The notes under the pieces: generated by a model
What the model saw: only the letters and a program-made list of their open reading frames with translations
What the model was told of the DNA's origin: nothing
Database searches by the model: none
Translations under genes and position numbers: made by a program
From: Bacteroidales bacterium
Lineage (GTDB): Bacteria > Bacteroidota > Bacteroidia > Bacteroidales > FEN-979
DNA: 64,000 nt
Direction of reading: 5' to 3'
Assembly: GCA_030681475.1 (NCBI GenBank)
Contig: JAUXWT010000011.1
Span: 156,172-220,171 of the forward strand
Shown here: piece after piece, positions 8,155-16,983 of the stretch
Layout: every line of letters begins with the position of its first letter
How positions within the stretch are numbered: position 1 is the first letter of the stretch

Positions 8155-10584
8155 TCAATTCCTGTCTATCCCGGTATCGAACTCGAACTTTGTCTCTTTG
8201 CTTTTCTTCCCATTGGTTCCGAAATGAAACACAAATCCGCAATAGATGACACGGGCATCGCGTCGGCGTAATGATTCCTGGACTAGCAATGGCGTACTGA
8301 TGCTGTTTTTCAAGGATTGTGAGTTGAAGAGGTCGGAAACGGTTGCAATCAATGAAAGTTTTCGGTTAAGGAAGTCCTGTCTGAATCCAAGGTTCACGAC
8401 CCAGGTCGGCCGGCGGAACCCTTGCGGAGTTAGAACCTCCGAGCGGTACTGGCCGTTTACCTGTAGAAGCGAGGTTTTTGTGATATTGATGGAAGCATTT
8501 AATTTGGCATTCCACGAAAAGGAGGATTTGGCGCTGCTGTACCCGATATTGGATGCGTCGATCTGATTGTAAAAGCCCGATGCGCTGAAATTCAGGTTGA
8601 TGATTTTACCTGTTTGCAAAGTTCCGCTGAAATCGAGCCCGGCGGATTGATCCTTTGCCAGGTTTTCGTACGTTGTCACAAATACAGTGTCGTTCAGGTT
8701 AGTGGTTACCCTTGTAAACCCGTTAACTGTATAGCGGTAAAACAAAGTTGGAACGAGGTTCACCTTGCCTAATTTAATCGCGTATCCGAATTCAAGTGAG
8801 TGAATGTCCTCCGGCTTCAGGCGGGGATTACCAACACGGATATTGCGTGGGTCGCGGTATTCCGGAACCGGGTTCATATCATCGCCATCCGGCCGGTTCA
8901 CACGCTTGCTGTAATTGAGTTGCCATTCACCTTTTCCGGTCTTATAGCTTAAGTGTACGGTTGGATAAAGGGCAAAATATTCCTTTCTTACCGTGGTATC
9001 GAGCGTTTGAAAATCCAGGTTCATTATCGTCTCTTCAGCGCGGAGACCACCCATTACGCTGAATTTCTCCCACGTTGATTCCATGGTGGCATACAAGGCA
9101 TGAACTGTTTGATTCGAATGAAATTTATTTTCTTCTTCCGGATTTACAATCCAGTGACCTGATTCAAGGTCGAAGTAGCTAACTTCCTGATCCTTGTCAA
9201 TGATCTGGATGTTGCCTTCATAGCCAAGTTCCAGACTGGCATCCTCCCACAGCGGCCGGCAGTAATCAACAGTAAAGGTGATATCCTGATCCAGGTTGTC
9301 GGCCAGGGCGTGATCCGATTCAAAAGGGATGGACGGAATGCTGAAGTTGTTTGTATAGTAGTCATCCTCATATTCCCGATCACGCTGGTATTCAAAGTCG
9401 GCCCGCAACTGATGCTCCTTTTCTTTATTAAAAACATGTTCATAGAACGCCGTAAGCCCATAGCTGTATTCAGACTCCTTTCCGTCATGGTTGCGTGTAA
9501 ACCGCTCAACAGGGTTCAGTTCTGAATCCCGGTAAAAGTTGAACGCTGTATCGTGCCTTTTTACCTGCCGGTAGTTATAAACACCTGTGATGCCTGTTGC
9601 ATCGTTCTTGCTGATGGTCCAATCGACACCCAGTTGGGCAAGGTGGGAACGGGGCCGGGCATAGCCATTGGAGTTTTGAACCAACCATGTAGATTGTTTC
9701 GTCGTGGTATCAATGGTTTCTGAAGTAAGATCGCTGATCCGGTAGCGGTAATCCTGCCTGTATCCATAACTTCCGAAGAGGTTTACCTTTCCTGTATTGT
9801 AATTCAATTGCAGGTTGGTATTATAACGGCTGTTGCTCCCGGCATTTGCCCCGATAATGGAGTTAAACCCTGTCTTACGTTCTTTTTTCAGGATAATGTT
9901 GATGATCCCGCCAGTGCCGTCGGGCCTGTATTTGGCAAATGGATTGGTGATGACTTCAATTTTATCCACGAGCGATGCGGGCATTTGTTCAAGATTGGCC
10001 ATCCCTGTCATCACTGATGGACGGCCATTAACCAGGATTGTTATATTCCCCGATCCGCGGAGACTGACATTCCCGTCGATATCCACGGATACTGAAGGGA
10101 TGGTCTGCAACACATCCGAAACCGTACCGGTCAGCGCCTGGAGATCCTTCTGAACATGGAACACTTTCCGGTCGATCTTGCTGATCATCATCTCTTTTTC
10201 GCCTGTGATCGTAACCTCATTCATGGTAATTGCAGAAGATCCCAGCTTTAGGGAACCAAGTTCAACCTTCGGCTGTTTACGGGAGATCGTAAATGGTTTG
10301 GAACGCTGTTTTTCGTAGCCGATAAAACTGTATTCCAGTATATAGGAGCCAAATGGCACCCCGGTCATCAGGAACAATCCGTTGCTGTCGGACACGACTC
10401 CTGTAACCATCTTTCCAGTCAGGGTATCCAACAGTACCATGTTAGCGTACTCCACCGGTTTCTGACTCAGTGCATCCAGCACCTTGCCGGACACAATTCC
10501 GGTGTTTTTGGTCTGGGAACACAAGGTCGCGGGGGTCAAAGCAAGAAAGAGGAGGAACAGTTGAACAGTTGAACAGGGATACAT
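8155..10584 (-). CDS. TonB-receptor-like outer membrane beta-barrel protein
   Basis: An 809-residue outer membrane protein. A signal peptide (about residues 1-24) is followed by a CarboxypepD_reg-like beta-sandwich (GIVSGKVLDALSQKPVEYANMVL), a plug domain (VSDVLQTIPSVSVDIDGNVSLRGSGNI, VITNPFAKYRPDGTGGIINI), and a large C-terminal barrel of the outer-membrane-beta-barrel family 3 type. Such proteins import bulky substrates or display barrels; the ligand is unknown. The longer frame from a start 54 bp upstream is disfavoured, because the signal peptide begins at the chosen ATG and the upstream bases belong to a decayed PhnB gene. It heads the operon of two GT-C proteins and a GT2, which suggests a glycan-related role. 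Confidence 0.85.
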   Translation of the reverse strand: MYPCSTVQLFLLFLALTPATLCSQTKNTGIVSGKVLDALSQKPVEYANMVLLDTLTGKMVTGVVSDSNGLFLMTGVPFGSYILEYSFIGYEKQRSKPFTISRKQPKVELGSLKLGSSAITMNEVTITGEKEMMISKIDRKVFHVQKDLQALTGTVSDVLQTIPSVSVDIDGNVSLRGSGNITILVNGRPSVMTGMANLEQMPASLVDKIEVITNPFAKYRPDGTGGIINIILKKERKTGFNSIIGANAGSNSRYNTNLQLNYNTGKVNLFGSYGYRQDYRYRISDLTSETIDTTTKQSTWLVQNSNGYARPRSHLAQLGVDWTISKNDATGITGVYNYRQVKRHDTAFNFYRDSELNPVERFTRNHDGKESEYSYGLTAFYEHVFNKEKEHQLRADFEYQRDREYEDDYYTNNFSIPSIPFESDHALADNLDQDITFTVDYCRPLWEDASLELGYEGNIQIIDKDQEVSYFDLESGHWIVNPEEENKFHSNQTVHALYATMESTWEKFSVMGGLRAEETIMNLDFQTLDTTVRKEYFALYPTVHLSYKTGKGEWQLNYSKRVNRPDGDDMNPVPEYRDPRNIRVGNPRLKPEDIHSLEFGYAIKLGKVNLVPTLFYRYTVNGFTRVTTNLNDTVFVTTYENLAKDQSAGLDFSGTLQTGKIINLNFSASGFYNQIDASNIGYSSAKSSFSWNAKLNASINITKTSLLQVNGQYRSEVLTPQGFRRPTWVVNLGFRQDFLNRKLSLIATVSDLFNSQSLKNSISTPLLVQESLRRRDARVIYCGFVFHFGTNGKKSKETKFEFDTGIDRN
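10555..10577. repeat. Short 8-bp tandem array in signal peptide codons
   Basis: Three copies of an 8-bp unit (GAACAGTT, last copy partial) lie in the coding region of the outer membrane protein's signal peptide. It looks like the small arrays elsewhere in the window but is short enough to be chance. Confidence 0.4.
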
Positions 10585-10585
10585 T

Positions 10586-10720
10586 CTAACTGTCTTTTCT
10601 GTTTTTTGCTTCGTAATCCTTGTGTTCCTGCAATTCACAATTTACCATCCAGTGGATGCCAACATTGAACGCCTGTTCGCAGGTTCCATTGAAGGTAAGA
10701 TAGGGATTAATGGTGGTCAT
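10586..10720 (-). pseudogene. PhnB/VOC-family gene with internal deletion
   Basis: A 44-codon open frame. Its first 19 residues (MTTINPYLTFNGTCEQAFN) match the start of PhnB-like vicinal-oxygen-chelate proteins. The next residues (GIHWMVNCEL) match the conserved segment near the C-terminal end of the same family. About 90-100 codons between them are missing and the junction is in frame. The real family is about 130-150 residues, so this is a decayed copy rather than a working enzyme. It ends 1 bp before the ATG of the outer membrane protein gene. Recognition of the two halves is from memory of the family. Confidence 0.6.
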
Positions 10721-10839
10721 AATTTATGTATTTAATTTTTTTCAAAGGTAGGTATTGTTTTGTAAAAGTCCTTACAGGAGCAGGTTTTCCTTTTTCAGGA
10801 TACTCATGAAACGGGTTTCAGAGATGTAATGGTCAGCCA

Positions 10840-11064
10840 TCAATTTTCTCCGGGGACATACTCAAGGAAACCGACCGGTCGCTTCTGGCCTTCCACGTAT
10901 AGCATTTTTATCCTTAAACCTTCCCGGAACCTTTCCACCAGCCACTCAGCTTTAATCCTGTACGTCGGATGTTTCAGATTGATGAAACATATGGCCTGTG
11001 GGTGCTCCGACAAATTTGTTTCATCGACTGTAACTATTTGATATTGCTGCTCCGATTCCACCAT
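10840..11064 (-). pseudogene. GNAT (YoaP-like) acetyltransferase, N-terminal remnant
   Basis: A 74-codon frame with the N-terminus of YoaP-like GNAT acetyltransferases: IVTVDETNLSEHPQAICFI, then RIKAEWLVERFREGLRIKMLY and PVGFLEYVPGEN. The full family continues past EYVPGE into the acetyl-CoA binding core, but here a TGA stop follows at once. No downstream GNAT core is seen before the PhnB remnant. It appears to be the 5' third of a gene truncated by deletion. An 8-bp tandem array abuts its 5' end. Confidence 0.6.
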
Positions 11065-11194
11065 TTCGCCATTTCGCTATTTCACCCTTTCGCTATTTCA
11101 CCATTTCACCCTTTCGCTATTTCACCATTTCACCCTTTCGCTATTTCACCCTTTCGCTATTTCACCATTTCGCTATTTCACTACCTCACTACCT
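11060..11194. repeat. 8-bp tandem array (TTTCGCTA/TTTCACCN)
   Basis: About 16 degenerate copies of an 8-bp unit alternate between TTTCGCTA, TTTCACCA and TTTCACCC. The array fills the gap between the GNAT remnant and the beta-lactamase-like gene, and covers that gene's stop codon and last few codons (SEVVK). Confidence 0.9.
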
Positions 11195-12411
11195 ATGATA
11201 CCCAAATACTCCAGCACCTCCATAGTAACCGTCTTCCTTGCTACGGCAAAATCATTAACCCGCTTCTGGTCTTTTGGTTCAACCAACGTCGCCAAAAAGA
11301 ACACCTTGCCATTTGTTTCAAGATAGCCGACAAACCAGCCGTAGTTGTTCCCGTTCCTGATCGCCCAGCCTGTCTTGCCGCTTAAGATGTAATCGCGGGT
11401 CGCTTCATTCACCATGATCTTCTTCACGGCCTTCATAACACTTCTTTTCAGCGGGAGTTTTTCTTCATAAAGTCGCCTGAGAAATTCCACCTGTTGCCGC
11501 GGGGTGATCCTCGAATTTCCCTCGAGCCAGAAGAGGTCGATGTTTCCGGGATGAACATCCATGCCGGGATAATCCATTTTGGCCAGGGTTGATTTCATGC
11601 GTTCAGGACCGATCTTGCGGGCCAATGCCTGGTAACATGGAACGCAGGATACCCTGAACGCCTCCCGTAAGGTGATATCCCGCTCCCACTGCGGGAGTCG
11701 CCGTTTTTCACCCTTCCATTTGAAAACATAACCGGCGTCGATCACACCGGTTTCCAGTCCGATGAGTGTATTTGCAATCTTGAAGGTGGAAGCCGGCAGG
11801 TATCCGCTGTCCCATAGGGCAGGATTGTGACCGATGTAACGGTCTTTTTCCGGATCGAGTATCAGCATGGTACCCGTCATCCCATATTTATCGAAGATGC
11901 CTTTGAGGATCATAGCCGAATCGGTCACCGACTTCATCGCGGTCACCTTTTTCATGATGTCATTGGGGACTGTCGCAGAGAGGACGTACTGCGCGATCTT
12001 CCACAGGCCGTTGTTATAAACCAGGATACCTGAGCCCCTGCAAAGTCCCATCTGTGTGTCAAGCAGTTCATCGAACCAGGCTGTCTTATCATCATCACCG
12101 GTATAGATATTCCTGCTGACCGTTTTGAATGTCCAGGTGGTTTTCCGGTCGAAATATGGTTTGCACCATGCGCCGAACTCAGCAGTAGTCCAATACTCGG
12201 TGGCATCAGTGCCAATGAACACCCCGTCGTTTGTCATGGCGCCGATATAGGCTGCGTGGTTGCCATCTGCAGCATCATGGTGCCACTGGTCAAGGAATTT
12301 GTCCAGGCGGGCGGCTAAAGTATCATTGCCTGACTGTGCACTGACGGTACAAACAGAAAGGCTGGCTGCGGCAACTGTACTCAGTAAAACGAAAAAAAAC
12401 CTTTTCATCAT
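11173..12411 (-). CDS. SnoaL/NTF2-like domain fused to class D beta-lactamase
   Basis: A 412-residue secreted protein with a signal peptide (cleavage near residue 25). Residues about 30-150 form a SnoaL_3/NTF2-like domain (DQWHHDAADGNHAAYIGAMT, FIGTDATEYW). Residues about 165-400 form a class D (OXA-type) serine beta-lactamase domain with the nucleophile motif STFK (208-211, K211 being the carboxylated lysine in the family), SCV (255-257) and KTG (345-347). The Trp that usually follows KTG is present. Class D enzymes hydrolyse beta-lactams; BlaR-type sensors share the fold, but no membrane sensor region is present. The N-terminal fusion is unusual. Two consecutive ATGs are possible starts. 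Its last codons lie in a tandem array. Confidence 0.85.
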   Translation of the reverse strand: MMKRFFFVLLSTVAAASLSVCTVSAQSGNDTLAARLDKFLDQWHHDAADGNHAAYIGAMTNDGVFIGTDATEYWTTAEFGAWCKPYFDRKTTWTFKTVSRNIYTGDDDKTAWFDELLDTQMGLCRGSGILVYNNGLWKIAQYVLSATVPNDIMKKVTAMKSVTDSAMILKGIFDKYGMTGTMLILDPEKDRYIGHNPALWDSGYLPASTFKIANTLIGLETGVIDAGYVFKWKGEKRRLPQWERDITLREAFRVSCVPCYQALARKIGPERMKSTLAKMDYPGMDVHPGNIDLFWLEGNSRITPRQQVEFLRRLYEEKLPLKRSVMKAVKKIMVNEATRDYILSGKTGWAIRNGNNYGWFVGYLETNGKVFFLATLVEPKDQKRVNDFAVARKTVTMEVLEYLGIIGSEVVK

Positions 12412-12555
12412 TATTCTATTATTCTTTGAAAATCATTTATAAACTGAAGGGGATTGCACACCGTTACATTTTTTTTAACAGATAGGGGTCAGAACAATTC
12501 GGGATGGTAATTTTCGTTCGATCATCATGCAAATTATCCCTGCAAAAATAAATTA

Positions 12556-12879
12556 TTGTTTTTGAATTGCAGGAATAGTATAAATTTTCATATGATGAAA
12601 TCCTTTCACATAAGCAGGGTAAGACCGTTTTTCAGGAATATCCCTAAGGAGATCAGACGAACTCCTAAAATGTATTTTAATGATCTTGGATTACGAAACT
12701 ATTTTGTCAGAAATTTTGAACCCATTGGTTTGCGCGAGGATAAAGGTGCATTATTTGAGAATTTTATTTTCTGGCGCTTCCTTTACTTTAAAGAGAAGTA
12801 TCCGGATATTCCTTTATCCCTGATTCATTTTTCAAATGATCTCTCATATCCTCTTGGAAAAGAATTAAAGTTTTTTTAA
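12556..12879 (+). pseudogene. DUF4143 ATPase, C-terminal fragment
   Basis: A frame of 107 codons matching the C-terminal DUF4143 domain of the large AAA ATPase family with N-terminal P-loop. The recognisable part is FHISRVRPFFRNIPKEI, PKMYFNDLGLRNYFVRNF, and REDKGALFENFIFWRFL. The P-loop domain is absent, and the frame stops soon after (GKELKFF) before the normal end. Complete proteins are about 370-400 residues. It is a decayed gene in the same degraded stretch as the PhnB and GNAT remnants. Confidence 0.7.
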
Positions 12880-12920
12880 AAATTATTCACCTTTCCAAAA
12901 GTTAGCAGCGCGCGAGGGTG

Positions 12921-12945
12921 ATTTCCGACTTCCGACTGCCGACTA
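12921..12945. repeat. 7-bp tandem array (CCGACTN family)
   Basis: Three to four copies of a CCGACTT/CCGACTG unit. Read on the other strand this is AGTCGG, the same family as the arrays at 59.2 and 60.2 kb. It ends exactly on the stop codon of the rhodanese gene. Confidence 0.75.
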
Positions 12946-13965
12946 TTGTTTCACCATCTTCCCCATTGCAACCTGTTTCCCTGAAGTAACCCGGCAGAAA
13001 TAGATCCCAGCCGGCAACGACCGGGCATTCCAAACCAGGTGGTTAGTTCCCTTCTGGCCGCACAGGGCAATTTTGTCAACTATATGGCCGGCCTGGTCAA
13101 CGATCGCGATCTCAACCTCCCCCGGCTTTTCCAGCTCATACTCAATGGTTGTTGATGACCTGAACGGATTTGGATAGTTTTTAATTGTCAATTGTAATTT
13201 GTCACTTGTCATTTCCCCAACCCGGGTTGCCGGTGTCCGGCCTGTCCTGCTGATATGGAACTGTACGGGTCCGCCATTGCTTTCGATCAGGAAACTGATG
13301 GAGTCGGCCCCTTCATTAACAGGCGTGTAAAAGATGAAAAAGGTATAATCGAAAGGTCCTTCCAGAGTTTTTGCCAGGTTGAAATCCGTGCTGAATTCAG
13401 TACCCGCCAGTGATGTTATACCTGTGAACCGCAGGGTGTCATTAGCCCTGTTGGTTATCGTAAGGAGGATGGTGTCCACCTTGCCGATGACCACGGTATC
13501 ATTTGCAACCACCGTATCGGAAACGGCCATTTGCAATGGAGCAAAACCTTGCGTTGTTGGAAGCGCGGCATTTTTCCATGCCGCAATTCCGCCCAGCATG
13601 TTCACCACTTTGGTAAATCCCTGGGAGACCATCAGGTTGAACGTGTTACCACTTCTAACGCCTGATGCACAGTGGATTACATACATTTTATGACGGGGCA
13701 GCAAACTTATCAGGTTGGAAAAGTTCGGGTCGTAAAAATTTCTGTTAATTGCTTTTGCAAGGTGGTCCGGGATGTATTCAGCCGGTGTACGCACATCCAT
13801 CACCGCAAAATCGGGGTTTGTTGCGTTGGCCTGGATCACACTGTCGCACCGGATCGCCGTGTAATGCACAAGCAAAGTATCGTTGTTCAACGCGCTTCCG
13901 GCAGCAGAGGCGCTGCAAAAAAGAACCAATGAAGCAAGAATGGATAAAATCTTGGCTTTAATCAT
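12943..13965 (-). CDS. Secreted rhodanese-domain protein with T9SS sorting domain
   Basis: A 340-residue protein. It has a signal peptide (about 1-22), a rhodanese domain (about 30-135) with AVMDVRTPAEYIPDHLAKAINRNF and an active-site loop CASGVRSG whose cysteine is intact, a middle beta-sandwich (about 140-245), and a C-terminal type A T9SS sorting domain (IKNYPNPFRSSTTIEYEL...GIYFCRVTSGKQVAMGKMVKQ). Rhodaneses transfer sulfane sulfur or carry persulfide. Here the enzyme would be placed on the cell surface by T9SS. The substrate is unknown. It is transcribed on its own, with the stop codon sitting in a 7-bp array. Confidence 0.88.
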   Translation of the reverse strand: MIKAKILSILASLVLFCSASAAGSALNNDTLLVHYTAIRCDSVIQANATNPDFAVMDVRTPAEYIPDHLAKAINRNFYDPNFSNLISLLPRHKMYVIHCASGVRSGNTFNLMVSQGFTKVVNMLGGIAAWKNAALPTTQGFAPLQMAVSDTVVANDTVVIGKVDTILLTITNRANDTLRFTGITSLAGTEFSTDFNLAKTLEGPFDYTFFIFYTPVNEGADSISFLIESNGGPVQFHISRTGRTPATRVGEMTSDKLQLTIKNYPNPFRSSTTIEYELEKPGEVEIAIVDQAGHIVDKIALCGQKGTNHLVWNARSLPAGIYFCRVTSGKQVAMGKMVKQ

Positions 13966-14027
13966 GACACTTCTGTTAAGTTCATGGTAAATATAAGCAA
14001 AATCTTATAACCGGCTCCGCTTTAGGG

Positions 14028-14660
14028 TTATTTCGTCAGTTCCTGAAATTCCTTATCATCATAAAGGTTCTTGAGATCTTTATCCGTCAATGCATGTTTT
14101 TTAAATCCCGCGTTCATACTAAATGCTATTTTCAAATCATCCAAGGCATTCCTTTTATCACCCTTGAGGCAATAAATACATGCACGGTTGTAGAAGTTCT
14201 CAGCGGCATTCGGGGAAAGTTCAATCCCCTTATTCATTGATGTTAAAGATTCGTCATATCGCCCTAATTGAGCCAGTGCCGCAGCTTTCATTCCCCACAG
14301 ATCAGTCCTTGACGGGTTTAATTCAAGCGCGTTATCAAAAGCTGTGCAAGCATCCGATTGCCTGTCCAATCCCTGAAGTATTTGACCTTTTAGAATCCAG
14401 TTATCGGCACTATCTGGCTGAACCGAAATAAGTTGTTCTGCATTTGTCAGGGCTTCCTGGTTCATGCCGTGTTCCGCTGTGAGAATTTTAGAAGCCTCTT
14501 CCTTCTTGCCTTGCTTGACCAATTCCTGCGCTTTTTGCAGATGTACCCTTAACGTGTCTTCGATCGCCTGATCGTTTTGATCTGACACTGATTGTGCCCA
14601 TGTTCTCTGGCTGAATGAAACAGCCATAAGAAAACCAATAAGATAAACCAGTTTTTTCAT
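14028..14660 (-). CDS. Secreted TPR-repeat protein
   Basis: A 210-residue protein with a signal peptide (about 1-22). Three to four tetratricopeptide repeats occupy residues about 60-190, seen as ADNWILKGQILQGLDRQSDACTAFDNALELNP and the following copies ending in ELNPS and ELSPN. TPR proteins act as interaction scaffolds; the partner is unknown. It stands alone between rhodanese and threonine aldolase genes. No enzyme domain is seen. Confidence 0.8.
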   Translation of the reverse strand: MKKLVYLIGFLMAVSFSQRTWAQSVSDQNDQAIEDTLRVHLQKAQELVKQGKKEEASKILTAEHGMNQEALTNAEQLISVQPDSADNWILKGQILQGLDRQSDACTAFDNALELNPSRTDLWGMKAAALAQLGRYDESLTSMNKGIELSPNAAENFYNRACIYCLKGDKRNALDDLKIAFSMNAGFKKHALTDKDLKNLYDDKEFQELTK

Positions 14661-14836
14661 AGTTTTTGATTTTAAATAATTTTGAGGGTAAAATTAGCGA
14701 TGCCATGAAAATAAGAGTTGAATAATACTTGTAAATTGCTTGTAAAATGGTTACAGGAATTTTTCTCCGGGACGAATACAATTAATCAATTCTTTTTTGA
14801 GACCTTTGAGAAAAAATGCCATATAATTGCTGATTT

Positions 14837-15859
14837 ATGATTGACTTAAGAAGCGATACGGTTACCCGGCCATCCAAAGGGATGCTTGAAGCCATGTTTT
14901 CGGCGGTGGTGGGCGATGATGTTTTTCAGGACGATCCCACGGTAATTGCCTTGGAGGAAAAGGCGGCAGTGATGTTCGGGAAGGAGGCAGCCTTATTCTG
15001 CCCATCCGGAACGATGACAAACCAGATCGCGATCAATGTCCACACCAGGCCCGGGGATGAAGTGATCTGTCATAAACATTCCCACGTTTATTATTATGAG
15101 GGAGGCGCCATGATGCGCAACTCCGGCGTGTCGGTTTGCTTGCTTGGTGGTCCGCGCGGACACATTACCGCATCCGAAGTGGAAAACCGCATCAACCCTG
15201 ACGATATCCACCGGCCGGTCACATCACTGGTTGAAGTTGAAAATACCATGAACAAGGGAGGAGGCACTGTTTACAGATACAATGATCTTATCGCGATTTC
15301 AGATATCTGCCGGAAACATGGCCTGAAGGCTCACCTGGATGGGGCACGTATATTCAATGCCCTTGTTGAAACAGGAGAAAAGCCTGAAATTTACGGGAAA
15401 CTGTTCGATTCCGTGTCGGTATGTTTGTCGAAAGGGCTGGGAGCGCCTATCGGATCCCTGTTGATCGGTGACAAGCTTTTCATAAAGCGGGCCCGCAGGG
15501 TAAGAAAAACATTTGGGGGAGCCATGCGACAGGTGGGATATCTTGCTGCAGCTGGCATTTATGCCCTCAACAACAACATAGAGCGGTTGAAAGAAGATCA
15601 TCACCGGGCCCGGCTTCTCGGAGATGTTCTGGCCGCGTTACCGGTGGTTGAGACAGTGATTCCGGTTGAAACAAACATCGTAATCTTCACGCTCCGGAAC
15701 AAGTATACATCCACTGAATTTCTTGCCAGGCTGAAAGAAAATGATATTGATGCACTCCCGATCGATGGCAGGACCATACGGTTTGTCACCCACCTCGATT
15801 TTACAGACAGCATGCTCCTGAAGGTGGAATCCGTCCTGAAATCGTTTACTTTTTTATAA
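14837..15859 (+). CDS. ltaE: Low-specificity L-threonine aldolase
   Basis: A PLP-dependent fold-type I enzyme of 340 residues that cleaves L-threonine and L-allo-threonine to glycine and acetaldehyde. The start MIDLRSDTVTRPSKGM is the family hallmark. FCPSGTMTNQIA binds the cofactor phosphate, HLDGARIFNA supplies the aspartate, and VCLSKGLGAPIGS carries the Schiff-base lysine K199. The length is normal. It is the only gene on its strand here, and its stop is followed by a short tandem array and convergent thiL. Glycine made here could feed the glycine cleavage complex (gcvH in this window), though they are not linked. Confidence 0.94.
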   Translation: MIDLRSDTVTRPSKGMLEAMFSAVVGDDVFQDDPTVIALEEKAAVMFGKEAALFCPSGTMTNQIAINVHTRPGDEVICHKHSHVYYYEGGAMMRNSGVSVCLLGGPRGHITASEVENRINPDDIHRPVTSLVEVENTMNKGGGTVYRYNDLIAISDICRKHGLKAHLDGARIFNALVETGEKPEIYGKLFDSVSVCLSKGLGAPIGSLLIGDKLFIKRARRVRKTFGGAMRQVGYLAAAGIYALNNNIERLKEDHHRARLLGDVLAALPVVETVIPVETNIVIFTLRNKYTSTEFLARLKENDIDALPIDGRTIRFVTHLDFTDSMLLKVESVLKSFTFL

Positions 15860-15875
15860 ACTGCCGTGCAGTTTA

Positions 15876-15914
15876 AATCGTTATTCGTCAATCGTCAAAT
15901 CGTAACTCGTTATT
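15876..15914. repeat. 7-8-bp tandem array (ATCGTNA family)
   Basis: Four to five degenerate copies of a unit like AATCGTCA/ATTCGTCA between ltaE and thiL, overlapping the thiL stop codon. Confidence 0.65.
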
Positions 15915-16983
15915 GTCTTTCTCTCATCCCATCCCACCCCTGTGCTGTGATCGGAATAGATTTGCCATCGGGGGTGATCATATATTTCCCTTCGGATGAG
16001 GCGGTCATATGGCCGATGATGGTGATGCCGGCCACATCTTTTATCTTTTCATAATCATCCTGTTTCACGGTAAAAAGAAGTTCATAATCTTCGCCGCCGC
16101 TAAGGGCTGCAACACTTGGAATGATCTTATACTCTTTGGCAAGTTCACGGGTATGTTCATCGATGGGGATCTTCTCTTCGAACAGTTTGCACCCGACATC
16201 TGATTGCTTGCATAAATGTAAAATCTCCGAGGCCAGCCCATCGGAAATATCGATCATGGAAGTAGGCTTGATCCCTGTTCCAAGGAGCAGATTGCGGATA
16301 TCGGTGCGTGCTTCCGGCCTTAACTGTCGTCCGATCTGATAATCAAAACCGGTCAGCTCAGGCTGCATATTCGGATCAACCTGGAATACCGACTTCTCTC
16401 GCTCCAGGATGAGCAAGCCGATATAGGCGCTTCCCAGGTCACCTGTAACACAAAGCAAATCACCCGCACCAGCTCCGTTGCGGTACACCACCTCCTCTTT
16501 TTTTGCCTCCCCCACGATGGAAACAGAAATCGCGAGCCCCTTTACGTTCGAGCTTGTATCACCGCCCACGAGATCGACCTTGTACTTATCACAGGCCATC
16601 ACGATACCGGCGTAAAGTTCATCGAGCGCTTCGGCCGAAAACCGGCTGGAAACAGCCAGTGAAACGGTCATCTGCTTTGGGATGCCGTTCATGGCGGCAA
16701 TGTCGGAGATGTTCACCACGGCAGCCTTATATCCAAGATGTTTGAAGGGCATGTAGGTCAGGTCAAAATGGATCCCCTCCACCAGCAGGTCTGTCGACAG
16801 TAGAATTACCTTGTCACCTGCATCAATAACTGCAGCATCATCACCAATCCCTTTCAAAGTCTCTGCGTGATAGCGCTTCACATGCTTTGTCAACCGTTCA
16901 ATAAGGCCAAATTCACCCAGCTCTGCCAATGAAGTCAGCCGCTGTTTGCTATCACCTGTCTTTTTTTCTTTTTTCTCGAACAT
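15910..16983 (-). CDS. thiL: Thiamine-monophosphate kinase
   Basis: ThiL phosphorylates thiamine monophosphate to thiamine pyrophosphate using ATP. The 357-residue protein has the PurM-like AIR-synthase fold: GIGDDAAVIDAGD for metal and ATP binding, LVEGIHFDL, NISDIAAMNG, GGDTSS, and SMIDISDGLASE. The first about 25 residues are a charged extension (KKEKKTGDSK) before the conserved ELGEFGLIERLT. It is not in a thi operon here. The last codons lie in a degenerate array, which explains the altered C-terminal tail. Confidence 0.94.
   Translation of the reverse strand: MFEKKEKKTGDSKQRLTSLAELGEFGLIERLTKHVKRYHAETLKGIGDDAAVIDAGDKVILLSTDLLVEGIHFDLTYMPFKHLGYKAAVVNISDIAAMNGIPKQMTVSLAVSSRFSAEALDELYAGIVMACDKYKVDLVGGDTSSNVKGLAISVSIVGEAKKEEVVYRNGAGAGDLLCVTGDLGSAYIGLLILEREKSVFQVDPNMQPELTGFDYQIGRQLRPEARTDIRNLLLGTGIKPTSMIDISDGLASEILHLCKQSDVGCKLFEEKIPIDEHTRELAKEYKIIPSVAALSGGEDYELLFTVKQDDYEKIKDVAGITIIGHMTASSEGKYMITPDGKSIPITAQGWDGMRERQ

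Noticed and set aside
11060..11194. Possible CRISPR or coding repeat near the beta-lactamase gene
   Set aside because: Contiguous degenerate 8-bp units, no spacers. The open frame through it in the opposite direction is a by-product of the periodicity.
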